From NCBI GenBank assembly GCA_900315265.1, contig OMYN01000003.1:1-64000 (forward strand): 64,000 nt of DNA. Direction: 5' to 3'. The position numbers and the translations under genes were made by a program. Of this stretch, positions 53,950-62,908 are shown one piece after another. The stretch comes from an uncultured Eubacteriales bacterium (GTDB lineage Bacteria; Bacillota; Clostridia; Lachnospirales; Bianqueaceae). Every line of letters begins with the position of its first letter. The first letter of the stretch is position 1. The notes below the pieces were generated by a model. That model did not search any database. It worked only from the letters and a program-made list of their open reading frames with translations, and was not told where the DNA came from.

Positions 53950-54795
53950 ATGTATCATTTCCCGATCGGTGTCATCCTGGATTCCTTCCGCACGGATATT
54001 CCGACGGCTCTTGATAAAGCCGTTTCTGTCGGCGCTCAGGGCCTGCAGGTTTATGCGACCCGCGGCGAGATGAGCCCAGACGAACTCACGGGCCAGAAGC
54101 GCAAGGATTTCAAAAAGGCAGTTGAAGATCACGGCCTGGCTATTTCCGCTCTGTGCGGTGATCTGGGACAAGGCTTCGGAAATCCCAAAAAGAATCCCGA
54201 ACTCATTGAAAAGTCCAAAAGGATCCTGGATATGGCCGTTGAACTCGGTACCAACGTGGTCACCACTCATATCGGTGTCGTTCCGGCCGATCCCCGCCAT
54301 CCCCGCTATCAGATCCTTCAGGATGCCTGCGGACAGCTGGCTGAGTATGCCGATTCCCTTAACGCCCATTTTGCCATTGAGACCGGCCCCGAAAAGGCAA
54401 CGACGCTTCGCTGCTTTCTTGACGGCCTTCATTCGACCGGCGTTGCCGTCAACCTTGACCCTGCCAACTTCGTCATGGTCACCGGCGACGATCCTGTAAA
54501 AGCCGTTTACACCCTGCGCGAGTATATCGTCCACACCCACGCCAAGGACGGTATCCAGTGCTATGCGGAAGCTCCTGAGGTCGTTTACTCCGGCCACAGC
54601 GAAGATGACGTCATCGTTACCTCCCCTGCCTTCATCGAAGAGCCTCTGGGAGAAGGCGCCGTTGACTTTGACCGTTATCTCAAAGCGCTGGAAGATATCG
54701 GCTATAAAGGTTACCTGACCATCGAACGTGAAGTCGGCGATGATCCGGAAGGTGACATCCGCAAAGCCGTACAGTTCCTCAAGTCCAAATATTGA
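53950..54795 (+). CDS. Sugar phosphate isomerase/epimerase family protein (AP endonuclease 2-like TIM barrel)
   Basis: 281 residues from ATG 53950, with AGGAGGTG upstream; an earlier in-frame start at 53914 is not preferred. A xylose-isomerase-like barrel: metal ligands are likely in VVTTHIG, AIETGPE, NLDPANFVM, YIVHTHAKD and TIEREVG. Family members isomerise or epimerise keto sugars, or cleave C- and O-glycosidic 3-keto intermediates. Codons are biased to those of highly expressed genes (GAC, AAC, GGC). The partner gene starts 40 bases later. Confidence 0.83.
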   Translation: MYHFPIGVILDSFRTDIPTALDKAVSVGAQGLQVYATRGEMSPDELTGQKRKDFKKAVEDHGLAISALCGDLGQGFGNPKKNPELIEKSKRILDMAVELGTNVVTTHIGVVPADPRHPRYQILQDACGQLAEYADSLNAHFAIETGPEKATTLRCFLDGLHSTGVAVNLDPANFVMVTGDDPVKAVYTLREYIVHTHAKDGIQCYAEAPEVVYSGHSEDDVIVTSPAFIEEPLGEGAVDFDRYLKALEDIGYKGYLTIEREVGDDPEGDIRKAVQFLKSKY

Positions 54796-54835
54796 TTCTG
54801 TTTATTCATTATAATTTTCACAGGAGGACATACCA

Positions 54836-55906
54836 ATGAGCGAGAAATTGAAGGTTGCCATCGTCGGCACCGGTACGATTTCCAACATGCACATCATCTC
54901 TTACAAAAACAACCCCAATGTCGAGCTGTACGCTTTCTGCGATCTTGACGAGAAAAAGCTCCACATGATGGGTGAAAAGTATGGCGTTACCCGTCTGTAC
55001 ACCGATGAGAAGACCATGCTGGAAGAGCTGCCTGAGATCGACGCTGTCAGCATCTGCGTATGGAACAGCAACCATAAACCCTGCACCATCATGGCCCTGG
55101 AGCATGGCAAAAACGTTCTGTGCGAGAAACCTATGGCCCTGAACGCCAAAGAAGCCCGCGAGATGAAGGAAGCCGCTGATAAAGCCGGCAAACTCCTGAT
55201 GATCGGTTTTGTACGCCGCTATGGCAACGATACCAAGATCTTCATGGACTTCAAGGATTCCGATTACTTCGGTGAGATCTACTGGGCTAAATGCCAGTAC
55301 ATCCGCCGCAACGGCAACCCCGGCGGCTGGTTCGGTGAAAAAGAAAAGTCCGGCGGCGGTCCCCTGATCGATCTGGGCGTTCATGTCATCGACCTGACCC
55401 GTTATATGCTGGGCAATCCCAAACCGGTCAGCATTTACGGTGCTACCTTCCAGAAACTGTTTGACAGACGCAACCTTAAGACCCCCAAAGGTTATGTATC
55501 CTCTTCCCATACCGATCACGATATCTGCAACGTTGAGGATGCCGCAACCGCAATGATCCGTTACGACAACGGCGCGGTCGTCAACGTAGAAGTTTCCTTC
55601 TCTCTGAACGTTGAGCATGATTCCGGTGTTATCGAGCTGTACGGGACCAAGGGCGGCGCTAAGATCGATCCGGAGCTGAAACTGTTCTCCGAAGCAAACG
55701 GTTATATGACCAATACTCAGCTGGTCGCCAACACGGCTATGGATATGGGCGTTATCTTCCAGAATGAGATCAACCATTTCGTTGACTGCATCCAGAACGG
55801 CACGCCCTGCAAGTCTCCTGCCGAAGACGGTATCACTCTGATGCAGATCTTGGACGCTATCTTTGAGTCTGCCCGCACCGGCCACGAGGTTCTTCTGAAC
55901 CAATAA
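54836..55906 (+). CDS. Gfo/Idh/MocA family NAD(P)-dependent oxidoreductase
   Basis: 356 residues: Rossmann N-terminus with GTGTISNMH, the EKP signature in CEKPMALNAKEA, and the C-terminal dimer domain. A His in GGPLIDLGVHVIDL corresponds to the catalytic region. The family oxidises ring hydroxyls of inositols, glucosides and related sugars. Strong GGAGG, and highly expressed codon use as in the upstream gene. Downstream there is an intra-operon terminator before the third gene. Confidence 0.9.
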   Translation: MSEKLKVAIVGTGTISNMHIISYKNNPNVELYAFCDLDEKKLHMMGEKYGVTRLYTDEKTMLEELPEIDAVSICVWNSNHKPCTIMALEHGKNVLCEKPMALNAKEAREMKEAADKAGKLLMIGFVRRYGNDTKIFMDFKDSDYFGEIYWAKCQYIRRNGNPGGWFGEKEKSGGGPLIDLGVHVIDLTRYMLGNPKPVSIYGATFQKLFDRRNLKTPKGYVSSSHTDHDICNVEDAATAMIRYDNGAVVNVEVSFSLNVEHDSGVIELYGTKGGAKIDPELKLFSEANGYMTNTQLVANTAMDMGVIFQNEINHFVDCIQNGTPCKSPAEDGITLMQILDAIFESARTGHEVLLNQ

Positions 55907-55940
55907 TTAATCTTTCGGCAAGCTTGTCCATTAAAACAAA

Positions 55941-55972
55941 GCCGGCCTCCTCTTTGGGCGGCCGGCATTTTT
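55941..55972 (+). terminator. Intra-cluster terminator or attenuator
   Basis: GCCGGCC pairs with GGCCGGC around a 12-base loop, then ATTTTT, only 20 bases before the start of the third gene of the cluster. It likely lowers expression of that gene relative to the first two. Confidence 0.8.
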
Positions 55973-55991
55973 AAACGAGGTAAACGACATT

Positions 55992-56873
55992 ATGATGAAA
56001 ATCGCAGTCAGCTCTTATAGCTTTTCCCAGGCTCAGAGAGACGAACGTCATATGAACCTTTTCGACATGATCAAAAAGGCGAAAGAATTGGGTTTTGAGG
56101 GATTTGAAGTCGTTGATTTCAACTTTAAGTCTACTTGTCCGGAAGGAACGTCCCTCATAGAGTATGCCAAACAGGTCAAGGAAGCCTGCGCAAAGGAAGG
56201 GCTTACCATCACCAGTTATACCACCAGCGCGGACTTTCAGAACAACGACGTTGATGAAGAAGCGGCCCGCCTGAAAAAGGAAGTCGACATCGCCGCGGCT
56301 CTCGGCGCAACGCAGATGCGCCACGACGCAGCCTGGGGCCCCAAAGAAGGCAATCCCTGGATCAGTTTCTACCACCTGCTGCCCCGTCTGGTTTCCGGTA
56401 TCCGTCAGGTTACGGAATATGCTGCCGCCAAAGGCATCCGCACCATGAGTGAAAACCACGGCTTCTTCGCTCAGGATGCCCTGCGCGTTGAAAAAATGAT
56501 CAATGAAGTCGATAATCCCAACTACGGCTGGCTGGTCGATATGGGCAACTTCACCTGCGCGGACGAAGACCCTGCTACCTCTGTCGGCATTGCCGCTCCT
56601 TATGCCTTTTATGTACACGCCAAAGATTTCATCATCAAACCGGCGGATGGGCCCGACCCCGGCCGCTATTTCTTCAAGAGCCGCAGCGGCAACTATCTGA
56701 GAGGCACCATCGTCGGCCAGGGCGACGTTCCCGTTAAGCACTGCCTGGCTGCTCTTAAGAACGCCGGATATGACGGATGGGTCGCCATCGAATTCGAGGG
56801 TATGGAAGACTGCATCCTGGCCCTGGAAGCCGGCCGCGAGAACCTGGAACGCTATATCAAAGAGCTCGGCTGA
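55992..56873 (+). CDS. Second sugar phosphate isomerase/epimerase family protein
   Basis: 293 residues (ATG ATG at 55992, CGAGG upstream). Same barrel superfamily as the first gene, but clearly a different subgroup: MKIAVSSYSF, metal-ligand regions in QMRHDAAWGP, SENHGFF, GWLVDMGNF, YVHAKDF and AIEFEGMED. The Gfo/Idh oxidoreductase lies between the two barrel genes. No substrate can be named. Expression is probably set in part by the terminator in front of it. Confidence 0.85.
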   Translation: MMKIAVSSYSFSQAQRDERHMNLFDMIKKAKELGFEGFEVVDFNFKSTCPEGTSLIEYAKQVKEACAKEGLTITSYTTSADFQNNDVDEEAARLKKEVDIAAALGATQMRHDAAWGPKEGNPWISFYHLLPRLVSGIRQVTEYAAAKGIRTMSENHGFFAQDALRVEKMINEVDNPNYGWLVDMGNFTCADEDPATSVGIAAPYAFYVHAKDFIIKPADGPDPGRYFFKSRSGNYLRGTIVGQGDVPVKHCLAALKNAGYDGWVAIEFEGMEDCILALEAGRENLERYIKELG

Positions 56874-56909
56874 GCCTACAATCTATTTATAAAAGTACTA
56901 AGGATATAA

Positions 56910-56942
56910 AAAATCGGACACCGAAAAGGTGCCCGATTTTTA
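56910..56942. terminator. Bidirectional terminator
   Basis: AAAATCGG...ACC and GGT...CCGATTTT pair around GAAAA with T-rich ends; it lies between the isomerase and the convergent prs gene. Confidence 0.88.
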
Positions 56943-56961
56943 TATATCCAGTTTTTTGCCA

Positions 56962-58149
56962 TCATTTGTCGAACAAGCCAATCTGACTTGCCTGCTCTTC
57001 GTTATGTTTCTTAAGCAGAGCCTGGACCTTGAGATGAGGATCCAGCATGCGGTTGACGGACATATCGTGGTTCATGGAAGCGATAAAGTAAGCAATATAC
57101 TTGGACAGGTCAACATCATAGTACCAGGGAGCCTGCAAAAGCTCCGGACGGCGGTAGGTCAGGTTGGTCGACAGCACTGCGCTGATGACACCGTCTTTAT
57201 AAGCCTGGTTGAATTTGTCGATGCCTTCCGTAAAGAGCGCGTAGGTGCAGCCGGCGAAAAATCTTCTGGCGCCCCGCTTCTTCATGTCGTAAGCGATATC
57301 CAGCATGGACTCGCCGCTGGCGATCATATCATCGTAAACCAGGATGTCTTTTCCGGATACATCCGATCCCAAAAACTCATGGGCAACGATGGGATTATGA
57401 CCGTTCACCATACGGGAATAGTCACGGCGCTTATAGTACATACCCATATCCACGCCCATCTCGGAAGCATAGAAAACATTTCTGGACATAGCGCCTTCAT
57501 CGGGGCTTACTACCATGAAGTTTTCTTTATCCAGCTTCAGATCGGGGTTATGCTTTAACAATGCTTTCAAAACCTGATAAGAAGGCATGATGTTATCAAA
57601 GCCCATCAGGGGTACGGCGTTCTGGACGCGGGGGTCATGTGCATCGACTGTAAGGATCTCGTCGACGCCCATTGCCTGCAGTTCCTGCAGAGCCACCGCA
57701 CAGTCCAAAGACTCCCGATAGCTGCGGCGGTGCTGGCGTCCGCCGTAAAGGTTAGGCATGATGACCGTGATCCGAAATGCCTTTCCGCTGACTGCCTGAA
57801 TGATACGTTTCAGATCGGCAAAATGATCGTCCGGGGACATGGGAACTTCCTTGCCGTACATCTTATAAGTACAGCTGTAATTCCCGACATCGACCAGAAG
57901 ATACAGATCCAGTCCGCGCACGGACTTATTGATCATTCCTTTAGCGTCGCCTGATTGAAAACGGGGAGTCGCATTGGGGATCAGGAAAGTCAGATCGCCG
58001 TTCTGCCCGTCTGCGGCAAAAGTGGAATAAAGTTTGCGGAGTCTGGTATCGACCTGTTCGCCAAGCTCAGCAGCGCTGCTCAGCGCGATCAGTCCAAGGG
58101 GCGCGACCTGCTTGTGTCTTACATTGTCGACAGTCAAAGAAAATGGCAT
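56962..58149 (-). CDS. prs: Ribose-phosphate pyrophosphokinase
   Basis: 395 residues from ATG 58149 (GAGAGGAAA upstream). It makes PRPP, used by the HisG reaction and nucleotide synthesis. Motifs: NLYGGRQHRRSYRESLDCA, VDAHDPRV, SPDEGAMSRN and the PRPP loop DILVYDDMIASGES. It is about 80 residues longer than classical Prs, with an N-terminal extension around SSAAELGEQVDTRL and a long C-terminus, a form seen in several Clostridia. Confidence 0.93.
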   Translation of the reverse strand: MPFSLTVDNVRHKQVAPLGLIALSSAAELGEQVDTRLRKLYSTFAADGQNGDLTFLIPNATPRFQSGDAKGMINKSVRGLDLYLLVDVGNYSCTYKMYGKEVPMSPDDHFADLKRIIQAVSGKAFRITVIMPNLYGGRQHRRSYRESLDCAVALQELQAMGVDEILTVDAHDPRVQNAVPLMGFDNIMPSYQVLKALLKHNPDLKLDKENFMVVSPDEGAMSRNVFYASEMGVDMGMYYKRRDYSRMVNGHNPIVAHEFLGSDVSGKDILVYDDMIASGESMLDIAYDMKKRGARRFFAGCTYALFTEGIDKFNQAYKDGVISAVLSTNLTYRRPELLQAPWYYDVDLSKYIAYFIASMNHDMSVNRMLDPHLKVQALLKKHNEEQASQIGLFDK

Positions 58150-58217
58150 ATTATTTCCTCTCTCGCTATTAGGTTGTTGTAAACGGCTCCTCTTCCGGCC
58201 GTTTGTGACCATTTGCG

Positions 58218-58226
58218 ATTATACCA
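58218..58226 (-). promoter_or_regulatory. prs promoter (extended -10)
   Basis: On the minus strand TGGTATAAT, an extended -10 element with a weak -35. The leader carries AACGGC/GCCGTT arms (58203-58180) before the ribosome binding site. Confidence 0.55.
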
Positions 58227-58394
58227 CACAGACAGGTAAATAAAAACTGCCGCTGTTTCAAAAATTTTACAGAAGTAAGCATCGCTTTTTACGGAAGTTT
58301 CACCTATCTGCCCAAAAATCATTTCCCTTTTTCGATTCGTGATATAATAAAATCATTATTCCTGTATATCCGAATCACCGGAGGGTCACAAAAT

Positions 58395-59291
58395 ATGTTT
58401 GATCATTATCGTTATGACGGTACAGAGCCTTTTGATATCAAAAAAGTTTCCACCAGTGAAACAAAGCTGGTAAAAGATAAAGAAGAGGCGGCTCAGAAAC
58501 TTGACAAGAACAATAAAAAGATCGACGAACTACAGCAGAAACTGTATGCAGAGAAAAAGGAAGGCGTCATCTTTTTGTTTCAGGCTATGGACGCGGCCGG
58601 CAAAGACGGGACCATCCGGGCCGTTTTGTCCTGCCTGTCCCCTCACGGAGTTCATGAGGCCGCTTTCAAAAGTCCTTCTTCCGACGAACTTGCCCATGAT
58701 TACTTATGGAGGATCGAAAAGAACGTCCCGGCCAAAGGAGAGATCGCCATTTTCAACCGCTCCCAATATGAGGAAGTACTGATCTACCGTGTCAAAAAAC
58801 TATGGAATAGTCAGGCCAATGCGGACCGGATCGATCCGGACAAGATCCTCGATTACCGCTATCAGGACATCAAAAACTTTGAGGAGTATCTGTGGCATAA
58901 CAATGTCCGCACCGTTAAGATCTTTCTGAATGTGTCCAAAGAGGAACAGGCAAGGCGCTTTCTGGACCGTATCGAAGAACCGGAAAAAAACTGGAAATTC
59001 AGCGGTGCCGATTATGAGGAAAGACAATACTGGGACGATTATCAGAAGGCCTTCGAGGCCGCCATCAATAAAACTGCGTCCAAACATGCTCCCTGGTTCG
59101 TCGTCCCGGCGGATCATAAATGGTACATGCGTTATGTAGTAAGCGAGATCATCCTTGACACTTTGAAAGACATGGATCCCCATTACCCGGTCGTAACCGA
59201 AGACCGCCTGCAGGAATTCGGGCGATATAAGACAGCCCTCGAAAAAGAACTGGGGATCGAAGACAGTCCCGATAAAAAAGAAGAAGACTGA
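58395..59291 (+). CDS. Polyphosphate kinase 2 family protein
   Basis: 298 residues, PPK2 fold: Walker A AMDAAGKDG (64-72), a lid with Arg/Lys, and the Walker B segment FNRSQYEEVL (120-129). The FNRSxYE version occurs in class III PPK2, which can phosphorylate AMP and ADP from polyphosphate; Gln replaces the more usual His. It likely moves phosphate between polyphosphate and nucleotides. CGGAGGG precedes the start. Single-gene unit, divergent from prs. Confidence 0.9.
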   Translation: MFDHYRYDGTEPFDIKKVSTSETKLVKDKEEAAQKLDKNNKKIDELQQKLYAEKKEGVIFLFQAMDAAGKDGTIRAVLSCLSPHGVHEAAFKSPSSDELAHDYLWRIEKNVPAKGEIAIFNRSQYEEVLIYRVKKLWNSQANADRIDPDKILDYRYQDIKNFEEYLWHNNVRTVKIFLNVSKEEQARRFLDRIEEPEKNWKFSGADYEERQYWDDYQKAFEAAINKTASKHAPWFVVPADHKWYMRYVVSEIILDTLKDMDPHYPVVTEDRLQEFGRYKTALEKELGIEDSPDKKEED

Positions 59292-59294
59292 TAA

Positions 59295-59320
59295 AGGCAA
59301 GGCTTATATGCCTTGCCTTC
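59295..59320. terminator. Hairpin between PPK2 and the MetE-like gene
   Basis: AAGGCAAGGC pairs with GCCTTGCCTT around six bases. T runs are poor on both strands, but its place between convergent genes fits termination. Confidence 0.6.
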
Positions 59321-59346
59321 ATCATCCTTAGATATTACGGGTAAGA

Positions 59347-60474
59347 TCAGCAGTCGGGCCCCCAGACCTCCTGAGCCGCTTCTTTCACCAGTTTCAACTT
59401 GTTCCACTGCTCCTCTTCCGTCAGTTTATTTCCGATCTCACAGGAAGCAAAACCGCACTGAGGGCTGATGGAAAGACGATCAAGAGGCAGATAGTCCGCT
59501 GCCTGACGGATCCTTTTTACCAGATTTTCCTTGTTTTCAAGCGCCGCTCGTTTGGTGGTTACCAGACCCAGGACAACTTTCTTGTCCCCGCTTACCTGAC
59601 TCAGCGGCTGGAAGCCTCCCGAACGGGCATCGTCATATTCCAGGTAATAGGCATTGACGTTTTCCCGGGCAAACAGGACTTTGGCAACGGCGTCATAGGC
59701 GCCGGTATTGGCATAAGTCGAATGGAAATTGCCCCGGCAGACATGAGTATTGATCTTCAGATCGGCCGGTTTTCCTTCAATGGCTGCATTATTGATGGCC
59801 AGGAACTGTTCCTGTATCCTTTTAAGCCCGGCCTGGTCCGTTCCGAAATAAAGGCCTGCATGAGGATCCAGCAGCATGCCCCAGGAGCAGTCATCAAACT
59901 GAATATTGCGGCACCCGGCCTCGTACAGATCGCAGATGACCTGATGATATCCGTCGACCAGATCCTGCACCAGATCGTCGGTATCCGAATAATAACGACG
60001 GGTATTGTCGATGGCAAAGGGCATGATCATTTGCTCCAGAAACTGGGCCGGAGCGGGGATGGTCTGTTTAGCGACGGTATTTGCGTCTTCGAACTGTTTT
60101 ACAAACTTAAAATGTTCCACAAAGGGATGCCGGCCGGTCAAAGAAACCTTGCCTGTCAGATAGGTATCGTCGATCATAGCCGCTTCATCATGGAAGGGAA
60201 GTCCCGTTTTGGTGGGAGAATGACCGACGCCGTTGAAGGCCCACATAAAGTCCAGATGCCAGGCACTGCGGCGGAACTCTCCGTCCGTGATCACATGATA
60301 GCCGATCTTTTTGATCTTACCGACCAGATCCGTGATGCATTCATTTTCGATCAAAGTCAGATCATTGCGGCTGATCTTCCCGGCCGCCTGATCCAGCCTG
60401 GCCTGCTTTAACTTGGCCGGACGCAGAAAACTTCCTACATAGTCATAACGAAAAGGAGTATACAGCGCTTCCAT
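59347..60474 (-). CDS. MetE-like cobalamin-independent methyltransferase, single C-terminal-type domain (YxjG/YxjH-like)
   Basis: 375 residues from ATG 60474; a frame reaching 60540 overlaps thiI and is not preferred. It matches the C-terminal half of MetE only: zinc ligands His and Cys in THVCRGN, Glu in YYLEYDD and Cys in PQCGFAS, plus ITDGEFRR at the N-terminus and QFDDCSWG. Such short proteins transfer methyl groups in methionine synthesis or salvage; the methyl donor is uncertain because the folate-binding N-terminal half is absent. The thiI stop lies 2 bases upstream. Confidence 0.85.
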   Translation of the reverse strand: MEALYTPFRYDYVGSFLRPAKLKQARLDQAAGKISRNDLTLIENECITDLVGKIKKIGYHVITDGEFRRSAWHLDFMWAFNGVGHSPTKTGLPFHDEAAMIDDTYLTGKVSLTGRHPFVEHFKFVKQFEDANTVAKQTIPAPAQFLEQMIMPFAIDNTRRYYSDTDDLVQDLVDGYHQVICDLYEAGCRNIQFDDCSWGMLLDPHAGLYFGTDQAGLKRIQEQFLAINNAAIEGKPADLKINTHVCRGNFHSTYANTGAYDAVAKVLFARENVNAYYLEYDDARSGGFQPLSQVSGDKKVVLGLVTTKRAALENKENLVKRIRQAADYLPLDRLSISPQCGFASCEIGNKLTEEEQWNKLKLVKEAAQEVWGPDC

Positions 60475-60476
60475 TT

Positions 60477-61709
60477 TTAGTCCTCTCCTTCCGATCCGTG
60501 TACGCTTGTGCGTACTTTTACGATCTCTTCCGGTTTGCACAGATAGAGTTCTGAACCATCCACTGCTTCCCGGATCTCTTCTTCGATATCCGTCAGCTTT
60601 TTCTCGTCATCTTCGATATCTTTCAGCCTCGGCTGCGTCGTGGGATGTTTGGCCACGAAAATGGTGCAGCAGTCTTCATAGGGCAGGATCGAAGTTTCGA
60701 AGGTATCGATCTGTTTGGCGATATCAATGATCTGCTGCTTGTCAAAACCGATCAGGGGCCTGAAGACGATCCGGTCGGCTGCCGCGTTGGTGCATTCCAA
60801 GGACGCCAGGGTCTGGCTGGCTACCTGGCCCAGATTTTCTCCCGTGATCATGGCCTGAGCGCCTTCTTTATCGGCCAGTCTTTCCGCGACCCGGTACATG
60901 ATGCGCCGCATGATGATGGTCAGTTTTTCATGCTGGCATTTGGCGTAGATGTCCAGCTGGATCCTGGTAAAAGGCACTACATAGACCGGTATGGGTCCGG
61001 CATATTTGCTGACCCGTCTTGCCAGCTCCAGCACCTTATCGCGGGCCCGGTCAGAGGTATAAGGATGAGCGTGGAAATAGACAGCGGACAGCTGAACGCC
61101 TCTTTTAGCCATCATCCATCCGGCTACCGGCGAATCGATGCCTCCGGACAACAGCAGGGTCGCCTTGCCTCCGGTCCCTACCGGCAGGCCGCCCAGCCCT
61201 TTGATTTCTTTCCCATACACATATACCTGATTGCGGATCTCGGCATACAGTTTTACCTGGGGCTGATGAACGTCAACGGTCCAGCCGTCTGTTTCATGAA
61301 GGACTCTTTCACCGAGCTTCGCGGCGATCTGCAGACTGTTGTAGGGATACTTTTTATCGGCCCTTTTTGCGAAAACCTTAAAGGTACAAGGGCGGTCAAA
61401 CTCCCGTTTGACATAGGCGACCATAGCATCCCCGATGGTTTCCAGATCGTCCGATTCCGGAACATCGACCGGACAGATGCCGATGATTCCGAATACATGC
61501 TGCAGGAGCTCTATTGCCCTGTCTATCCATTCGCCGTCGTCATCCTCCGGCACCTGCAGATAAAACCGTCCCTGCTCTTTTTTCAGGTCGATCTGGCCCA
61601 GCTCTTTGAGCCCAGCCCGGATATCTTTCATGAGGATATTTTCAAAAACAGCACGGTTTTTGCCTTTTAGAACGATTTCCCCGTATTTGATCAGAATTCC
61701 TTTTTTCAT
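60477..61709 (-). CDS. thiI: tRNA 4-thiouridine synthase ThiI (no rhodanese domain)
   Basis: 410 residues: N-terminal ferredoxin-like and THUMP domains, then a PP-loop ATP pyrophosphatase (LLLSGGIDSPVAGWMM). The E. coli protein has an additional rhodanese domain with an essential Cys; this one ends after about 410 residues, so sulfur must come directly from a cysteine desulfurase. A desulfurase gene lies 26 bases upstream, which fits. It makes 4-thiouridine 8 in tRNA and may help thiamine synthesis. Confidence 0.95.
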   Translation of the reverse strand: MKKGILIKYGEIVLKGKNRAVFENILMKDIRAGLKELGQIDLKKEQGRFYLQVPEDDDGEWIDRAIELLQHVFGIIGICPVDVPESDDLETIGDAMVAYVKREFDRPCTFKVFAKRADKKYPYNSLQIAAKLGERVLHETDGWTVDVHQPQVKLYAEIRNQVYVYGKEIKGLGGLPVGTGGKATLLLSGGIDSPVAGWMMAKRGVQLSAVYFHAHPYTSDRARDKVLELARRVSKYAGPIPVYVVPFTRIQLDIYAKCQHEKLTIIMRRIMYRVAERLADKEGAQAMITGENLGQVASQTLASLECTNAAADRIVFRPLIGFDKQQIIDIAKQIDTFETSILPYEDCCTIFVAKHPTTQPRLKDIEDDEKKLTDIEEEIREAVDGSELYLCKPEEIVKVRTSVHGSEGED

Positions 61710-61734
61710 ACTATTTCAGAGTTCCTTCCGGCAC

Positions 61735-62898
61735 TTATTTTCTGATGAATTGACGCAGAACAGGTACCTGCCGTTTGAGAGAATCGACCAGAGCATCGGT
61801 ATCTTCCTTGGTGGTGAACCGGTCGAAGCTGACCCTGACGGCGTGGTCGATCTGGTCGGCATCCAGCCCGATGGCGGCCAGGGCCCTGCTTTTGTCGCCG
61901 GGTTTATTGGACGAACAGGCGGACCCGGAACTTACGTAGATCCCGTCGTCCTCCAGCGCATGCAAAAGGACTTCGGACCGGACACCGTCAACTCTGAAAT
62001 TTAAGATATGACAGGCACCGTCCTCAGGCTTGGGGCCGTTGATACAAACTCCGTCGATCTCGGTCTGCAGACGGTGAGCAAGATCCAGTTTTAAAGCCAT
62101 CAGACGGTCATCGATCTCTTTATGCTGCGCCCACAACTCGTCCGCTGCCTGGCCGAAGCCGGCAATATAGGGGACATTTTCCGTACCGGATCGAAAATGC
62201 ATCTCCTGTCCTCCGCCCACGATCAGACTGGGGATATGGAGACCGCGCCTGATATAAAGAAGACCGATCCCCTTTGGCCCGTTGATCTTATGCGCGCTGG
62301 CCGAGATCAGATCGATCCCCCATTTATCCGGATACAAGGGATATTTGCAGAAAGCCTGGGTCGCGTCTACGTGGAAGAGGCAGTCCGGATTCGTTTCTTT
62401 GATGATCTTGCCCATTTCCCGGATGGGATTGATGCAGCCTGTCTCATTGTTGACGTAAAGGCAGGTCACCAGGATGGTATCCGGACGGATCTTTGCTTTC
62501 AGGTCATCCAGCAGGATCTTTCCGGTCGGATCATTGTCCACTTCTTCGATCTGGTATCCTTCCTCCTGAAGCCGTTTGAGATTCTCCGCGGTAGCCGGAT
62601 GTTCGCTTTTTCCGGTCAAAATATGCATACCCTTATGCCTCAGGCGGCTGGCGGCTCCCATAATGGCGGTATTACTGCTCTCCGTCGAACCGGACGTAAA
62701 GAAAATGCTTTCTTCCGACGTCATCAAGATCCTGGCGATCGTGCGGCGGGCCTTCACGATATGGCGCTCCGCTTCCTGCCCTTTGCGATGAAGGGAAGAA
62801 GGATTGCCCCAGTCCTGTGTAAGGCACCGTTCGATGACTGCCATTGTATCCTCAGACGGCCGCGTCGTCGCGGCGTTATCCAAATAATGCTCTGTCAT
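61735..62898 (-). CDS. Cysteine desulfurase (NifS/IscS family)
   Basis: 387 residues, PLP enzyme that takes sulfur from cysteine. HVDATQAFCKYP and the PLP Lys in SASAHKINGPKG are visible; the persulfide Cys is in SSGSACSSNKPGDKS. The short loop after it resembles the group I NifS/IscS type. Adjacent thiI suggests it is the sulfur donor for tRNA thiolation; iron-sulfur cluster work is also possible. It starts 11 bases after the rsmE stop. Confidence 0.94.
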   Translation of the reverse strand: MTEHYLDNAATTRPSEDTMAVIERCLTQDWGNPSSLHRKGQEAERHIVKARRTIARILMTSEESIFFTSGSTESSNTAIMGAASRLRHKGMHILTGKSEHPATAENLKRLQEEGYQIEEVDNDPTGKILLDDLKAKIRPDTILVTCLYVNNETGCINPIREMGKIIKETNPDCLFHVDATQAFCKYPLYPDKWGIDLISASAHKINGPKGIGLLYIRRGLHIPSLIVGGGQEMHFRSGTENVPYIAGFGQAADELWAQHKEIDDRLMALKLDLAHRLQTEIDGVCINGPKPEDGACHILNFRVDGVRSEVLLHALEDDGIYVSSGSACSSNKPGDKSRALAAIGLDADQIDHAVRVSFDRFTTKEDTDALVDSLKRQVPVLRQFIRK

Positions 62899-62908
62899 AT
62901 GTTCCCGA

